A stretch of DNA of 64,000 nt from Paracoccaceae bacterium (GTDB lineage Bacteria > Pseudomonadota > Alphaproteobacteria > Rhodobacterales > Rhodobacteraceae): the NCBI GenBank assembly GCA_021647745.1, contig JAKIUB010000012.1, positions 1-64,000 of the forward strand. Direction: 5' to 3'. Numbering within the stretch: the first letter of the stretch is position 1; each line of letters starts with the position of its first letter. Made by a program: the position numbers and the translations under genes. Positions 55,964-64,000 of the stretch are shown one piece after another. A model generated the notes under the pieces. The model worked only from the letters and a program-made list of their open reading frames with translations, did not search any database and was not told the origin of the DNA.

Positions 55964-57718
55964 CTAAACCCGGGTTTTTCCCATGGCATCAATGGCGTCA
56001 GCGGTTTCCTCGTCGGTCAGGATCATTTCGTTATGGGCTTTGCCGGACGGGATCATCGGAAAGCAGTTTTCGTGCTTTTCCACCAGACAATCCAGAATAA
56101 CCGGCCCGTCATGCGCCAGCATTTCCTTGATTGCCTCGTCCAGATCCGCCGGATCACTCACCAAAATCCCTTTGGCACCAAAGGCTTCGGCCAGCTTCAC
56201 AAAATCGGGCAGGCTTTGGGACCAGGACTGGGAATAACGCTCGCCGTGCAATAACTGCTGCCATTGCCGGACCATGCCAAGGCGCTCGTTGTTCAAAATA
56301 AACTGCTTAACTGGCAGGTTAAACTGTGCGGCCGTGCCCATCTCCTGCATGTTCATCAAAAAAGAGGCATCACCGGCGATATTGACCACCAGCGCATCGG
56401 GATGCGCCACCTGAACGCCGATGCTGGCCGGCAGCCCATAGCCCATGGTGCCCAGCCCGCCCGAGGTCATAAACCGGTGGGGGTCATTAAAGCCCAGATA
56501 TTGCGCCGCCCACATCTGGTGCTGGCCCACTTCGGTGGTGATATAGCGGTCCATGTTTTTGGTCAGGGCTTCCAGCCGCTCTAGTGCGTGCTGGGGTTTG
56601 ATCAGTTCGTCGGAATTACGATAATCAAGGCATTTGGTGGCTTGCCACCCTTTGATCTGCGCCCACCATTTTTTGATCTCGGCTGATTTGGTCTTGCGGC
56701 CGCGCGCCTTCCAGACCTTCAGAAAATCCTCCAGAATATGGCCGATATCACCGATGATCGGCACATCCACATGGATGATTTTATTAATACTGGAGGGGTC
56801 AATATCCATATGCACCTTGAAGCTATCGGGCGAGAACGCATCCGTGCGCCCCGTAATCCGGTCATCAAAGCGCGCGCCAACGCAGAGCATATAGTCGCAA
56901 TCATGCATCGCCAGGTTGGCCTCGACGGTGCCGTGCATGCCCAGCATGCCCAGCCAATTATCGCCCGAAGCCGGATAGGCGCCAAGCCCCATAAGCGTGG
57001 AGGTGATCGGCGCATCGCTACCCGCCACCAGTTCTCGCAAAAGCTGGCTGGCCCCGACGCCGGAATTGATCACCCCGCCACCGGAATAGATGATTGGCCG
57101 CTCGGCCTGCTCAAAGGCTTCAACCGCGCGGGTGATCGCCGCCAGATCGCCCTTGACCTGCGGGTTATAATGACTCGTCGGCGCTTTGGCCTTGGTTTTA
57201 TACGGGGCCGAGGCAAATTGCACGTCTTTGGGGATATCAACCAAAACAGGCCCGGGCCGTCCCGAGGTGGCGATATGAAACGCCTGATGGATGGTTTCGG
57301 CCAGCTCGGATGTGTCTTTCACCAGCCAGTTATGCTTGGTGCAGGGGCGGGTGATGCCCACGGTATCGGCCTCCTGAAAGGCGTCATTGCCGATCATGAA
57401 GGTCGGCACTTGCCCTGTAAGCACGATCATCGGGATACTGTCCATCAGCGCATCTGTCATGCCGGTCACGGCATTTGTGGCCCCCGGACCGGAGGTAACG
57501 AGCACAACGCCGGGCTTGCCGGTGGAGCGGGCATAGCCTTCGGCGGCGTGGGTAGCCCCTTGCTCGTGGCGCACGAGGATATGTTTGATATCGTTTTGCT
57601 GGAAAAGCGCGTCATAAATTGGTAGCACCGCGCCACCGGGATAGCCAAACACGGTATCAACGCCTTGTTCTATCAGCGCTTCAATAACAATTCTGGCACC
57701 GGTCATCTCGCGGGACAT
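55964..57718 (-). CDS. ilvB: Acetolactate synthase large subunit
   Basis: The 584-residue thiamine-diphosphate enzyme makes acetolactate (valine, leucine) and acetohydroxybutyrate (isoleucine). Motifs are GYPGGAVLPIYDALF, the catalytic Glu in VRHEQGATHAAEGYARS, GPGATNAVTGMTDAL, and the TPP motif GDASFLMNMQEMGTAAQ. The N-terminus MSREMTGARIVIEALIEQG fits; GGAG lies 8 bases ahead. Its expression is probably set by the leader/attenuator upstream (57767-57915). Confidence 0.96.
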   Translation of the reverse strand: MSREMTGARIVIEALIEQGVDTVFGYPGGAVLPIYDALFQQNDIKHILVRHEQGATHAAEGYARSTGKPGVVLVTSGPGATNAVTGMTDALMDSIPMIVLTGQVPTFMIGNDAFQEADTVGITRPCTKHNWLVKDTSELAETIHQAFHIATSGRPGPVLVDIPKDVQFASAPYKTKAKAPTSHYNPQVKGDLAAITRAVEAFEQAERPIIYSGGGVINSGVGASQLLRELVAGSDAPITSTLMGLGAYPASGDNWLGMLGMHGTVEANLAMHDCDYMLCVGARFDDRITGRTDAFSPDSFKVHMDIDPSSINKIIHVDVPIIGDIGHILEDFLKVWKARGRKTKSAEIKKWWAQIKGWQATKCLDYRNSDELIKPQHALERLEALTKNMDRYITTEVGQHQMWAAQYLGFNDPHRFMTSGGLGTMGYGLPASIGVQVAHPDALVVNIAGDASFLMNMQEMGTAAQFNLPVKQFILNNERLGMVRQWQQLLHGERYSQSWSQSLPDFVKLAEAFGAKGILVSDPADLDEAIKEMLAHDGPVILDCLVEKHENCFPMIPSGKAHNEMILTDEETADAIDAMGKTRV

Positions 57719-57766
57719 AAGCTTTACTCCATATTCGGGCCTGATGCCCTGTTGATTCTATCTGGC

Positions 57767-57795
57767 AAAAAAAAGCCTCCAAACGGGTTGGAGGC
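57767..57795 (-). terminator. ilv attenuator terminator
   Basis: On the minus strand GCCTCCAA (rc of 57788-57795) pairs with TTGGAGGC (rc of 57775-57782) around a 5-base loop, and eight Ts follow (57767-57774). It is a clean intrinsic terminator 49 bases before the ilvB start. It is downstream of the leader peptide, the right place to control ilvB by attenuation. Confidence 0.85.
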
Positions 57796-57797
57796 AA

Positions 57798-57838
57798 GCG
57801 CTAAATCGAATAAAAATTGCTTTTTATTTGATTTGCGC
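57798..57838 (-). promoter_or_regulatory. Pause/antiterminator hairpin of the ilv leader
   Basis: Forward arms GCGC-AAATC-AATAAAAA type: 57798-57801 pairs with 57835-57838, and the AT-rich strand 57803-57816 with 57821-57834, with a one-base bulge and one mismatch. It spans the leader peptide stop codon and lies ahead of the terminator, as a pause hairpin would. Confidence 0.6.
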
Positions 57839-57880
57839 CTTTTGAAGCACCACGACAAGAATGAAATCTATGTTGGTCAT
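57824..57880 (-). CDS. ilvL: ilv leader peptide
   Basis: An 18-residue frame reads MTNIDFILVVVLQKAQIK and ends in TAA. It contains Ile, Leu and Val at 9 of 18 positions, clustered as FILVVVL, which is the hallmark of branched-chain leader peptides that stall ribosomes when Ile, Leu or Val is short. It is followed by a pause hairpin and a terminator before ilvB. It has no evident ribosome site; the predicted transcription start falls at or one base from its A, so it may be leaderless. Confidence 0.85.
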   Translation of the reverse strand: MTNIDFILVVVLQKAQIK

Positions 57881-58198
57881 AGGTTTATTTTATCGTTTCA
57901 GATGAAAAACGTCAATTAGCAAAAGGTAATTTTATTACGTAACCAGGCGAAGTCTATTCTGAATGTTTCAAATAAAGGTAGCATTGCAATGCTTTCAGCG
58001 AAAAACCACTCAGGTGAACAATAAAAACCAATAAAAATATGCTGAAACCACAAATCCGCGCAGCAATAGGTTGCATCCCTTTATATTCTTTACGGGGCAG
58101 GGCAAAATATCTGTTGGCATGTGGCGGATGTCAGGCTAGTTTACCCGCACTATTATCGATCTGGCCCCGTGTTCGGGCCACTTACTGGGAGGTTATTT
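57881..58198. other. Divergent intergenic region between ilv leader and TRAP operon
   Basis: This 318-base stretch has the ilv promoter at its left end. Before the TRAP binding-protein gene it has GGCCC/GGGCC (about 58162-58179) forming a small hairpin upstream of the GGGAGG ribosome site. No gene is visible; an open frame at 58039 has no recognisable motif. Confidence 0.5.
57887..57915 (-). promoter_or_regulatory. Promoter of the ilv leader
   Basis: On the minus strand TTGACG (rc of 57910-57915) and TAAAAT (rc of 57887-57892) are separated by 17 bases, which is near the sigma-70 consensus. The start of transcription would lie at about 57880-57881, next to the leader ATG. Confidence 0.75.
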
Positions 58199-59284
58199 AT
58201 GGATCGTCGTTCTTTTATTACCAAAGCTGCACTTGGGGGCACCGCTGCTGTCGCTGCCGGCACGCTGGCAGCACCGGCTTATGCCCAGGGCAATCGCACC
58301 CTGACAATGGTAACATCATGGGGCCGTGGCCTTGCAGGTGTTTTTGATGCGGCTCAGCATGTGGCTGACCAGATTACCGCCATGTCGGATGGTTCTCTGA
58401 CCATCGAAATTAAAGCCGCAGGCGAGCTTGTGGGCGCATTTGAAGTGTTTGACGCGGTTTCTTCCGGTCAGGCCGACATGTATCACGCGGCTGATTATTA
58501 CTTTGTTGGCCAGCATCCCGGCTTTGCTTTTTATACCTCCGTGCCATTTGGCATGACCGCACAAGAGCTGCAAAACTGGTATCTGCATGGCGATGGCCGC
58601 AAGTATCACGATCAGCTTGGTGAAGTGTTCAACCTGAAATCCTTCCTCGCCGGCAACACAGGCGCACAGGCTGGTGGCTGGTTCGCCAAAGAGATGAACT
58701 CCCCGGAAGATTTCAACGGTCTTAAATTCCGTATGCCTGGCCTTGGTGGCGAAGCGCTCGGCAAGCTGGGTGCATCCGTGCAAAACCTTCCGGGTTCGGA
58801 AGTTTACCAAGCTCTGGCTTCCGGCGCGCTGGACGGTACCGAGTGGATCGGCCCATGGGCAGACGAGGTTGCCGGTTTCCAGGAAATCACCAAGATCTAC
58901 TACACCGCGGGCTTCCACGAGCCGGGCGCAGCCCTTTCCCTGGCCACCAACCTCGAGGTGTTCAACGAGCTTTCGCCCTCGCATCAGGCGATCATCGAAA
59001 ACGCCTCTGCTGCCACCCACCAGTGGAGCTTGGCGCAATTTCTCAACAACAACGGTGCGGCTTTGCAGCGCCTTGTTAGCGAGGGTGTGCAGGTGCGCGA
59101 ATTCAATGACAGCATCTGGGATGCGTTCGGTTCGGCTTCGGCTGAAGTGCTTGACGGCTATATGGATGATGCACTGTTTGCTGAAATCCGTGAAAGCTAC
59201 AATGCGTCGATGGCCGCCTCTTCCGGTTGGATTTCGACCTCTGAAAGTGCGTATCGCACCCAGCGTGACCGCGTACTTGGCTAA
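58199..59284 (+). CDS. TRAP substrate-binding protein (TakP/DctP6 type)
   Basis: The 361-residue protein has a twin-arginine signal (DRRSFITKAALGGTAAVAAG, cleaved near AYA-QGN). The TakP-like segments are MVTSWGRGLAGVFDAAQHVA, AAGELVGAFEVFDAVSSGQ, FLAGNTGAQAGGWFAKEMN and WIGPWADEVAGF. In R. sphaeroides TakP binds alpha-keto acids. GGGAGG is ahead of ATG 58199. A hairpin separates it from the small permease. It resembles a different subfamily from the DctP at 19.4 kb. Confidence 0.9.
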   Translation: MDRRSFITKAALGGTAAVAAGTLAAPAYAQGNRTLTMVTSWGRGLAGVFDAAQHVADQITAMSDGSLTIEIKAAGELVGAFEVFDAVSSGQADMYHAADYYFVGQHPGFAFYTSVPFGMTAQELQNWYLHGDGRKYHDQLGEVFNLKSFLAGNTGAQAGGWFAKEMNSPEDFNGLKFRMPGLGGEALGKLGASVQNLPGSEVYQALASGALDGTEWIGPWADEVAGFQEITKIYYTAGFHEPGAALSLATNLEVFNELSPSHQAIIENASAATHQWSLAQFLNNNGAALQRLVSEGVQVREFNDSIWDAFGSASAEVLDGYMDDALFAEIRESYNASMAASSGWISTSESAYRTQRDRVLG

Positions 59285-59300
59285 TAGCCACGTATAATTT

Positions 59301-59333
59301 AGCTCCTTGCCCTTGCGGGCAGGGGGCTTTTTC
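59301..59333 (+). terminator. Hairpin with T-run between binding protein and permease genes
   Basis: GCTCCTTGCCC (59302-59312) pairs with GGGCAGGGGGC (59317-59327) around TTGC, and TTTTTCT follows. It lies 17 bases past the binding protein stop and before the permease start (59363), so it can act as a partial terminator and yield excess binding protein. Confidence 0.75.
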
Positions 59334-59362
59334 TAATCCCTACTTTATTCGAGAGAGATCAG

Positions 59363-60262
59363 ATGGCTGATGCGCTAAGCTGGGTTGGTGCCCAATTGTT
59401 GGCGGGATTTGTGAATATTTTCACGGCGTTAACAAATCCGATGGCATGGTTGAACTGGGTAAATGACCCTGAATCCCTGATCCGCTTTATCTACTATGGT
59501 GCCTCGAAAGAATTTCTATTTATTGTTATCGACTTATTTCTGGTTCTTACGGTTATCGGCCTGTTTCATCGCCCGTTTATGTGGCGACTGGTGCGGATCA
59601 TCGAAGGGTTTTCAAATGGTGTGGGCCGGTTTTTTGCCTGGGCGGGGCTGTTGATGGTGCTTCAGCAGGTGATGATCGTGTTTTTGCAGCGCATCTTTCG
59701 GGTGTCTGAAATCTCGATCGGGCCGTTTGGCATGGTTTTCACCAAAGACCTGAGCTGGTTTGGCGAGGAGCTGAAGCTCTATAACGCCATGATCGTGGCG
59801 CTGGTCGCGGCCTATACCTTTGTGCAGGGCGGGCATGTGCGGGTTGATCTGGTGTATGCCAAGGTCGGCTTTCGGGCCAAAAAGGTGATCGACATGTTTG
59901 GCTCGTTGTTTTTCATCATGCCTTCCATGTTTTTGATCTGGATGTTTGGCTGGTTCTTTATGTGGCGCAATCTGGTGACCCCGAAGTTCAGTGCTTCGGA
60001 TACGCTGGATTCGATGATGCGCAAAGCACCGTTCCTCAAGGAAAATATCGAGCTGATCGGCTTTTCTCCAAACGGATTTAATGCGTACTTCCTGTTCAAG
60101 GTGCTGCTTATCGCCTTTGCGTTCATGATGATCGTGCAAGGGGTCGGCTTTTTTTACCGCTCGTTGCTTGAGTTTATCGAGGGTAAAAAGTCTGAGGGTA
60201 AATATTTGGACAAAGATAAACTCAACGATGAAACGGCCGAAGTGGCCGCTGCCATTCACTAA
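59363..60262 (+). CDS. TRAP small permease (DctQ-like, long form)
   Basis: The 299-residue protein has four core hydrophobic segments (for example FIVIDLFLVLTVIGLF and FLAWAGLLMVLQQVMIVFLQ-type helix) with a charged N-terminal extension and a C-terminal helix plus tail (LIAFAFMMIVQGVGFFYRSL). Small permeases are usually about 160-200 residues, so this is an extended form typical of TakQ-like systems. It is followed by the large permease after 12 bases. Confidence 0.85.
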   Translation: MADALSWVGAQLLAGFVNIFTALTNPMAWLNWVNDPESLIRFIYYGASKEFLFIVIDLFLVLTVIGLFHRPFMWRLVRIIEGFSNGVGRFFAWAGLLMVLQQVMIVFLQRIFRVSEISIGPFGMVFTKDLSWFGEELKLYNAMIVALVAAYTFVQGGHVRVDLVYAKVGFRAKKVIDMFGSLFFIMPSMFLIWMFGWFFMWRNLVTPKFSASDTLDSMMRKAPFLKENIELIGFSPNGFNAYFLFKVLLIAFAFMMIVQGVGFFYRSLLEFIEGKKSEGKYLDKDKLNDETAEVAAAIH

Positions 60263-60274
60263 AGGGATCAGGAA

Positions 60275-62632
60275 ATGATTTTTGGACTAGACGGGGTCGA
60301 GCTTGGCCTGATCATTGTTTTCACGAGCCTGTTTATCGGTATCATGTCAGGCTTTCCGGTGGCGTTTGCCATTGGCGGGTCGGCAATAGCCGGTTTTGGC
60401 ATTCTGGCTTTGCTGGATAATTCGGGGATATTGCTGCATGCGGCAATTGACCAGCGCAGCGATGCCTATTTGGCCTTGGTCAATGAAGGGGTTGCGCGGG
60501 ATACAATATCGCTATTCAGATACCCGGAATTGCCCACAATCGTTGGTCCGATTTTTGAAGGTGGTTGGGAAAGAGCGGTAGATCGCAAACTTTCCTTTAT
60601 TGTCAACCGGATGAACGAACGGGTATTTGCCGGGCAAAGCATCGAAACCCTTTTGGCGGTGGTGATGTTCGTGTTGATGGGCGTGACCCTTGAGCGCTCC
60701 AAAATTGCGGAAGATCTGCTGACGACCATGGCGCGGGTCTTTGGTCCTTTGCCCGGCGGTCTTGCTGTTTCGGTTGTGATTGTGGGTGCATTTCTGGCGG
60801 CATCCACCGGTATTGTGGGCGCTACCGTGGTGACCATGGGCCTGCTTTCACTCCCCACCATGCTGCGCAACGGCTATTCGCCGGAGCTGGCGACGGGGGT
60901 GATCGCGGCATCGGGCACTCTTGGGCAAATCATTCCGCCCTCGATTGTGATCGTGCTGCTGGGCACTTTGGCCGGCGACCTTTATGCCGCCGCGCAAGAG
61001 CAGCGCGCTCAGGTGCTTGGCTGCACCGATGCGCTGACCTATCTGGGAGAGGCGGCTGTGCTGTCGGTTGGCACCCTGTTTCAGGCGGCGCTGTTGCCGG
61101 GGATATTTCTGGCCTTCCTTTATGGTCTATACGCTTTCATTTATGCGATGATCCGCCCGCAGAATGCGCCACCAATTCCAGCTCTGGCAAATGCGGGTCA
61201 TGGCGAAGGTAAGCGCCACAGCCTTATCTGGTTCTTGTTTGCACCGCTGTTTGTTGTTGGTCTTGCCATAGGCATGAATGTGAGCGGCTTCTCGGGTTCG
61301 CAAGCCACCTATGTATCCTCTACTCCTGATATCGGTGCTCAGCCTGAACTGCGGACCAATGTTTCCGAGCAGTGCCAGGTAGCGATGATCGAAAAGCACG
61401 GTCAGGAAACGTGGGATGAATCGGTATCCTTGCGCGCTCAGCTTGATGCCATAAAAGCCGAAACCGGCGCAACTAACGCCGAGCGCACCCCTGAAGAGGT
61501 TGCGGTGCTGGTCGCTGAAAAGATCACAAATGCGCCGAAGCTCGGCACCGGCCTGCTGGTGATCCTGACCTTGGTAACGCTGATTTTTACGACCACATTC
61601 GGGGTGGCACCACGGGCTAACAAATTACCGCTGATTGTTGGTGGTCTCGGGGTTTTGTCGGCAATACTGGTTGACGCCTTGTTTATCACGCCCGCATTTA
61701 CACCGGGGGCGGCATGGGCTCGTCTGGCCATTCCGTTTTTGATGATAGGATATGGGGTGGCCAAGGCTGGCCCGCGGCTGGGTGAAAATGATATTTTGCG
61801 GGTGGTTTTTCCGCCTTTGGTGCTAATTGTAGCGGTGCTAGGGTCTATCCTTGGCGGGATCACCAACCCAACGCCGGCAGCAGCGCTTGGTGCGGCCGGG
61901 GCAATTTTACTCGCCGCCTATCGCAAATTGAAGGACGAGAACACCTCGGGCAAGTGGATTATCCGCTCCAGCTTCGCGCTGGTGGTAATGCTGTTGGTCG
62001 GGGTTAATTTCGACCTTCGTTCCGGGATAGCGAATGTAAGCTGGCAAAACTGGATCGCCATTATTGTGGCGCAAGGGGCGTATTTTGTCGCCATGGGGGG
62101 GCTGCTTTATGCCTGCTTCACCTTGTTGCGCACCTCGGTGCTATCGCCTGTTGTGCGTGAAACAGCCAAGGTGACCTCGATGGTTTTTGCTATCCTGATA
62201 GGCTCGCAAGTGCTTAATCTGGTGGTCATCTCCTTTGGTGGCGAGGATTACATTCAGGATTTCCTCAAATCCTTTGATGACGAGTGGAAGGTATTCCTCA
62301 TCGTGATGGTGGTATTGTTCATTCTCGGCTTTGTGCTCGATTTTCTCGAAATCATCTATATTGTCATCCCGATCGTGGGGCCGGTGATCTATGGCGGATC
62401 GTTTGACCCCAAATGGGTGACAATCATGATCGCGATCAACCTGCAAACCAGCTTTTTAACCCCGCCTTTCGGTTTTGCGCTGTTTTACTTGCGCGGGGTG
62501 GCACCGCCGCAAGTCACTACCGGGCATATTTATCGGGGTGTGATACCGTTTGTCATCATTCAGGTAGCAGCACTGGCGATCCTGTGGCTCTTCCCTGTGA
62601 TCGTGACGATCGTGCCGAACCTGCTCGGCTAA
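60275..62632 (+). CDS. TRAP large permease, oversized (785 residues)
   Basis: DctM proteins are about 430 residues; this one is 785. The core DctM motifs are present: FLAASTGIVGATVVTMGLLS, ASGTLGQIIPPSIVIVLLGT and QTSFLTPPFGFALFYLRGV near the end. Between them lies an insertion of about 300 residues (approximately 290-600). It contains a soluble segment with a Cys (residues about 340-430) and several further membrane helices (IFTTTFGVAPRAN, ILVDALFITPAFT). A shorter insertion lies near residues 45-115. The function is a TRAP channel; the role of the insertion is unknown. Confidence 0.88.
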   Translation: MIFGLDGVELGLIIVFTSLFIGIMSGFPVAFAIGGSAIAGFGILALLDNSGILLHAAIDQRSDAYLALVNEGVARDTISLFRYPELPTIVGPIFEGGWERAVDRKLSFIVNRMNERVFAGQSIETLLAVVMFVLMGVTLERSKIAEDLLTTMARVFGPLPGGLAVSVVIVGAFLAASTGIVGATVVTMGLLSLPTMLRNGYSPELATGVIAASGTLGQIIPPSIVIVLLGTLAGDLYAAAQEQRAQVLGCTDALTYLGEAAVLSVGTLFQAALLPGIFLAFLYGLYAFIYAMIRPQNAPPIPALANAGHGEGKRHSLIWFLFAPLFVVGLAIGMNVSGFSGSQATYVSSTPDIGAQPELRTNVSEQCQVAMIEKHGQETWDESVSLRAQLDAIKAETGATNAERTPEEVAVLVAEKITNAPKLGTGLLVILTLVTLIFTTTFGVAPRANKLPLIVGGLGVLSAILVDALFITPAFTPGAAWARLAIPFLMIGYGVAKAGPRLGENDILRVVFPPLVLIVAVLGSILGGITNPTPAAALGAAGAILLAAYRKLKDENTSGKWIIRSSFALVVMLLVGVNFDLRSGIANVSWQNWIAIIVAQGAYFVAMGGLLYACFTLLRTSVLSPVVRETAKVTSMVFAILIGSQVLNLVVISFGGEDYIQDFLKSFDDEWKVFLIVMVVLFILGFVLDFLEIIYIVIPIVGPVIYGGSFDPKWVTIMIAINLQTSFLTPPFGFALFYLRGVAPPQVTTGHIYRGVIPFVIIQVAALAILWLFPVIVTIVPNLLG

Positions 62633-62654
62633 TCTTTGGCTGCCATAAAGATAA

Positions 62655-62688
62655 AAGGAAACGTTCCGGTGGAGCGTTTCCTTTTTTT
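62655..62688 (+). terminator. Terminator after the TRAP large permease
   Basis: AAGGAAACG (62655-62663) pairs with CGTTTCCTT (62675-62683) around TTCCGGTGGAG, and a T-run follows. It closes the second TRAP operon. Confidence 0.85.
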
Positions 62689-62719
62689 ATGTCAGTTGAA
62701 AAGTGCAGGAAGGGCGGGG

Positions 62720-63538
62720 TTAGTCGCTTTCGAGCCGGGGAAGATGGATGGCGGCAACCTGACGGGAAATCGGCTGGCTGTCCAGCGGATGGGGTGGCGA
62801 GGTGCTGTCATCGCTTTTGAGCGGATGCCAGCCGCCATCATGATAGGTTTCGAGTGGCTGGAACTTTGATTTATAATCCATCTTCGGGCTGCCCTGCACC
62901 CAATAGCCAAGATAAACATAAGGCAAGCCGGATTCGCGGGCGAGGCGGATATGGTCGAGGATCATATAGGTGCCGATACTGTCCTTGGCCAGCTCCGGCT
63001 CAAAAAACGAATAGACCATCGACAACCCGTCTTCCAGAATATCACTGAGGCAGACAGCCACCGGCACGCTTCTCCCGTTTTTATAGGTCGAGTATTCGAC
63101 CAGACGGGTATTGACCGGGGTTTCCTCGATCATGGCGCTGAATTCGCTTTCGTCCATACCGGCCATGCCGCCTTTGGCGTGGCGGGATTCGAGGTAGCGG
63201 TTGAACATCTGGAAATGGGCATCGCGCGCCCACGGGGTTTTGAGGCTGCGGGTCAGGTGGCCATTTCGTTTCAGCACACGCTTTTGCGAGCGGCTCGGGC
63301 TGAAATCCTCAACCTTGACCCGGGCCGACTGGCAGGCGCTGCACGCCGAGCAAGAAGGCCGGTAGATGACATTTTGCGAGCGACGAAACCCCTGAGCTGA
63401 AAGGGAGTTGTTTAGCGATACGCCGTCTTCATCATAAAGGGTGGTGAAAAGTTTGCGTTCATGCCTGTCCTCCAGATAGGGGCAGGGCTGGGGCGCGGTC
63501 ACATAAAACTGGGGGTGTTTGAGCAGGCTGTGGCGCAT
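62720..63538 (-). CDS. bpt: Aspartate/glutamate leucyltransferase (Bpt)
   Basis: The 272-residue enzyme moves leucine from tRNA-Leu to N-terminal Asp or Glu, tagging proteins for ClpAP via the N-end rule. Motifs are [46 protein letters not shown] and [23 protein letters not shown] 63538 ([14 protein letters not shown]) matches family starts; a TTG at 63559 is an alternative. It converges on the TRAP operon. Confidence 0.93.
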   Translation of the reverse strand: MRHSLLKHPQFYVTAPQPCPYLEDRHERKLFTTLYDEDGVSLNNSLSAQGFRRSQNVIYRPSCSACSACQSARVKVEDFSPSRSQKRVLKRNGHLTRSLKTPWARDAHFQMFNRYLESRHAKGGMAGMDESEFSAMIEETPVNTRLVEYSTYKNGRSVPVAVCLSDILEDGLSMVYSFFEPELAKDSIGTYMILDHIRLARESGLPYVYLGYWVQGSPKMDYKSKFQPLETYHDGGWHPLKSDDSTSPPHPLDSQPISRQVAAIHLPRLESD

Positions 63539-63620
63539 TGGTTTTTTCTCTTGGTTCAATGTAGCCTAGCAAGAGATTTGCCGGTTGGGCAACAGGTTTT
63601 TTTATCCTGTGTTAATGCTC

Positions 63621-63644
63621 TCCCGCAGCTGGGTTTCTGCGGGA
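63621..63644 (-). terminator. Hairpin after the DUF2852 gene
   Basis: TCCCGCAG (63621-63628) pairs with CTGCGGGA (63637-63644) around an 8-base loop. It lies 12 bases past the DUF2852 stop on the minus strand. Confidence 0.6.
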
Positions 63645-63655
63645 AAGTTTTGGGA

Positions 63656-64000
63656 TTAGGCCGGCGACGGGGTAGCGTCGAAACCGGGCTTGGGGGCAGG
63701 GGGGGTATTTGGTGCATCAACACCACGGGCTTCGCGGTTGTCCATAAACTGGTCAAACTCGGCCTTGTCCTTGGCTTCGCGCAGCTTGGCCATGAAGCTT
63801 TGAAACTCGGCCTGCTCTTCTTCAAGGCGCTTCAGGGTTTCTTCGCGGTAGCTGTCAAAGGCGGTGTTGCCCGAGCTGCCAGCGCGAATGGTGAAGTTAT
63901 AGCGGCCGTTTTTGCTAGAGAAGTTATATTTGCCCATGCGTTTGGTTCCGATCATATAAAAGAGGAGAGCGAGGCCGACGGGCCACAAGAAGATAAAGCC
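63656..64000 (-). CDS. DUF2852 protein, C-terminal part (5' end outside window)
   Basis: The frame runs off the right edge, so the start is missing; 114 residues remain. They include the end of a membrane helix (GFIFLWPVGLALLFYMIGTK), then FDSYREETLKRLEEEQAEFQ and LREAKDKAEFDQFMDNREA, the conserved part of DUF2852 proteins in alphaproteobacteria. The tail is Pro-rich. Function is unknown; a small inner-membrane protein with a soluble C-terminal region. Confidence 0.8.
   Translation of the reverse strand, partial: GFIFLWPVGLALLFYMIGTKRMGKYNFSSKNGRYNFTIRAGSSGNTAFDSYREETLKRLEEEQAEFQSFMAKLREAKDKAEFDQFMDNREARGVDAPNTPPAPKPGFDATPSPA

Overview
The window looks like a chromosomal segment of an alphaproteobacterium of the order Rhodobacterales (Rhodobacteraceae or a close relative). 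The reasons are the gene families seen together: three TRAP-type or peptide-type uptake systems, an IalB-family protein, a DUF853 HerA-like NTPase, a B12-dependent NrdJ, a bacterial leucyl-transferase Bpt, a DUF2852 protein, a glyS followed by a PPDK-like gene, and an infC read from an ATA codon before a conserved IARRPH-type N-terminus. Base composition is moderately GC-rich and even. I see no prophage, plasmid origin or CRISPR array. The only mobile DNA is a short IS3-type transposase tail near 9.6 kb.

Layout. 0-9.4 kb: end of glyS, a PPDK-like protein with a degenerate ATP-grasp half, a SleB-type wall hydrolase, an EamA exporter, a serC-serA operon behind a structured RNA leader, and pyrE. 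9.4-15.6 kb: IS remnant, two divergent murein enzymes (MepK-like DUF882 and an L,D-transpeptidase), then lpxD with a dedicated ACP and a KAS II enzyme, and ialB. 15.7-33.1 kb: HerA-like NTPase, a TRAP operon (dctP-dctQ-dctM), a PAS-LuxR regulator divergent from an M20 deacylase / dipeptide-type ABC / aldehyde dehydrogenase / YcaQ-like operon, a methionine-rich secreted protein, a broken Crp/Fnr regulator, and an SDR plus P1-family aminopeptidase. 33.1-47.9 kb: mostly minus-strand housekeeping genes (LpxL-type acyltransferase, infC, galE, a ThiE-like protein, eno, EamA, Fur, Na+/H+ antiporter, iron-binding protein, then a tightly overlapping fabI-gpt-PLP lyase-P450-mazG operon) and pdxH. 48-64 kb: double cold-shock protein, DUF192 protein, tRNA-Pro, nrdJ with a NrdR-like box, ECF sigma factor, EF-hand protein, an ilvB-sulfotransferase-ilvH operon with its own attenuator, a second TRAP system with an oversized large permease, bpt and a DUF2852 protein.

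The strongest regulatory observations are (1) a complete transcription attenuator in front of ilvB: a near-consensus promoter, an 18-residue leader peptide rich in Ile, Leu and Val that may be leaderless, a long AT-rich hairpin and a terminator with eight U; (2) a serC leader RNA in which two copies of AGCGCGA can compete for one complementary strand just ahead of the ribosome binding site; (3) an infC whose only sensible start is ATA; (4) a NrdR-like palindrome ahead of nrdJ; (5) paired 13-bp repeats over the promoter of an iron-binding-protein gene. The most unusual protein-level items are the PPDK paralogue, the Met-rich secreted protein, the sulfotransferase inside the ilv operon and the 785-residue TRAP permease. 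All function calls rest on motif recognition by eye; no database search was run.
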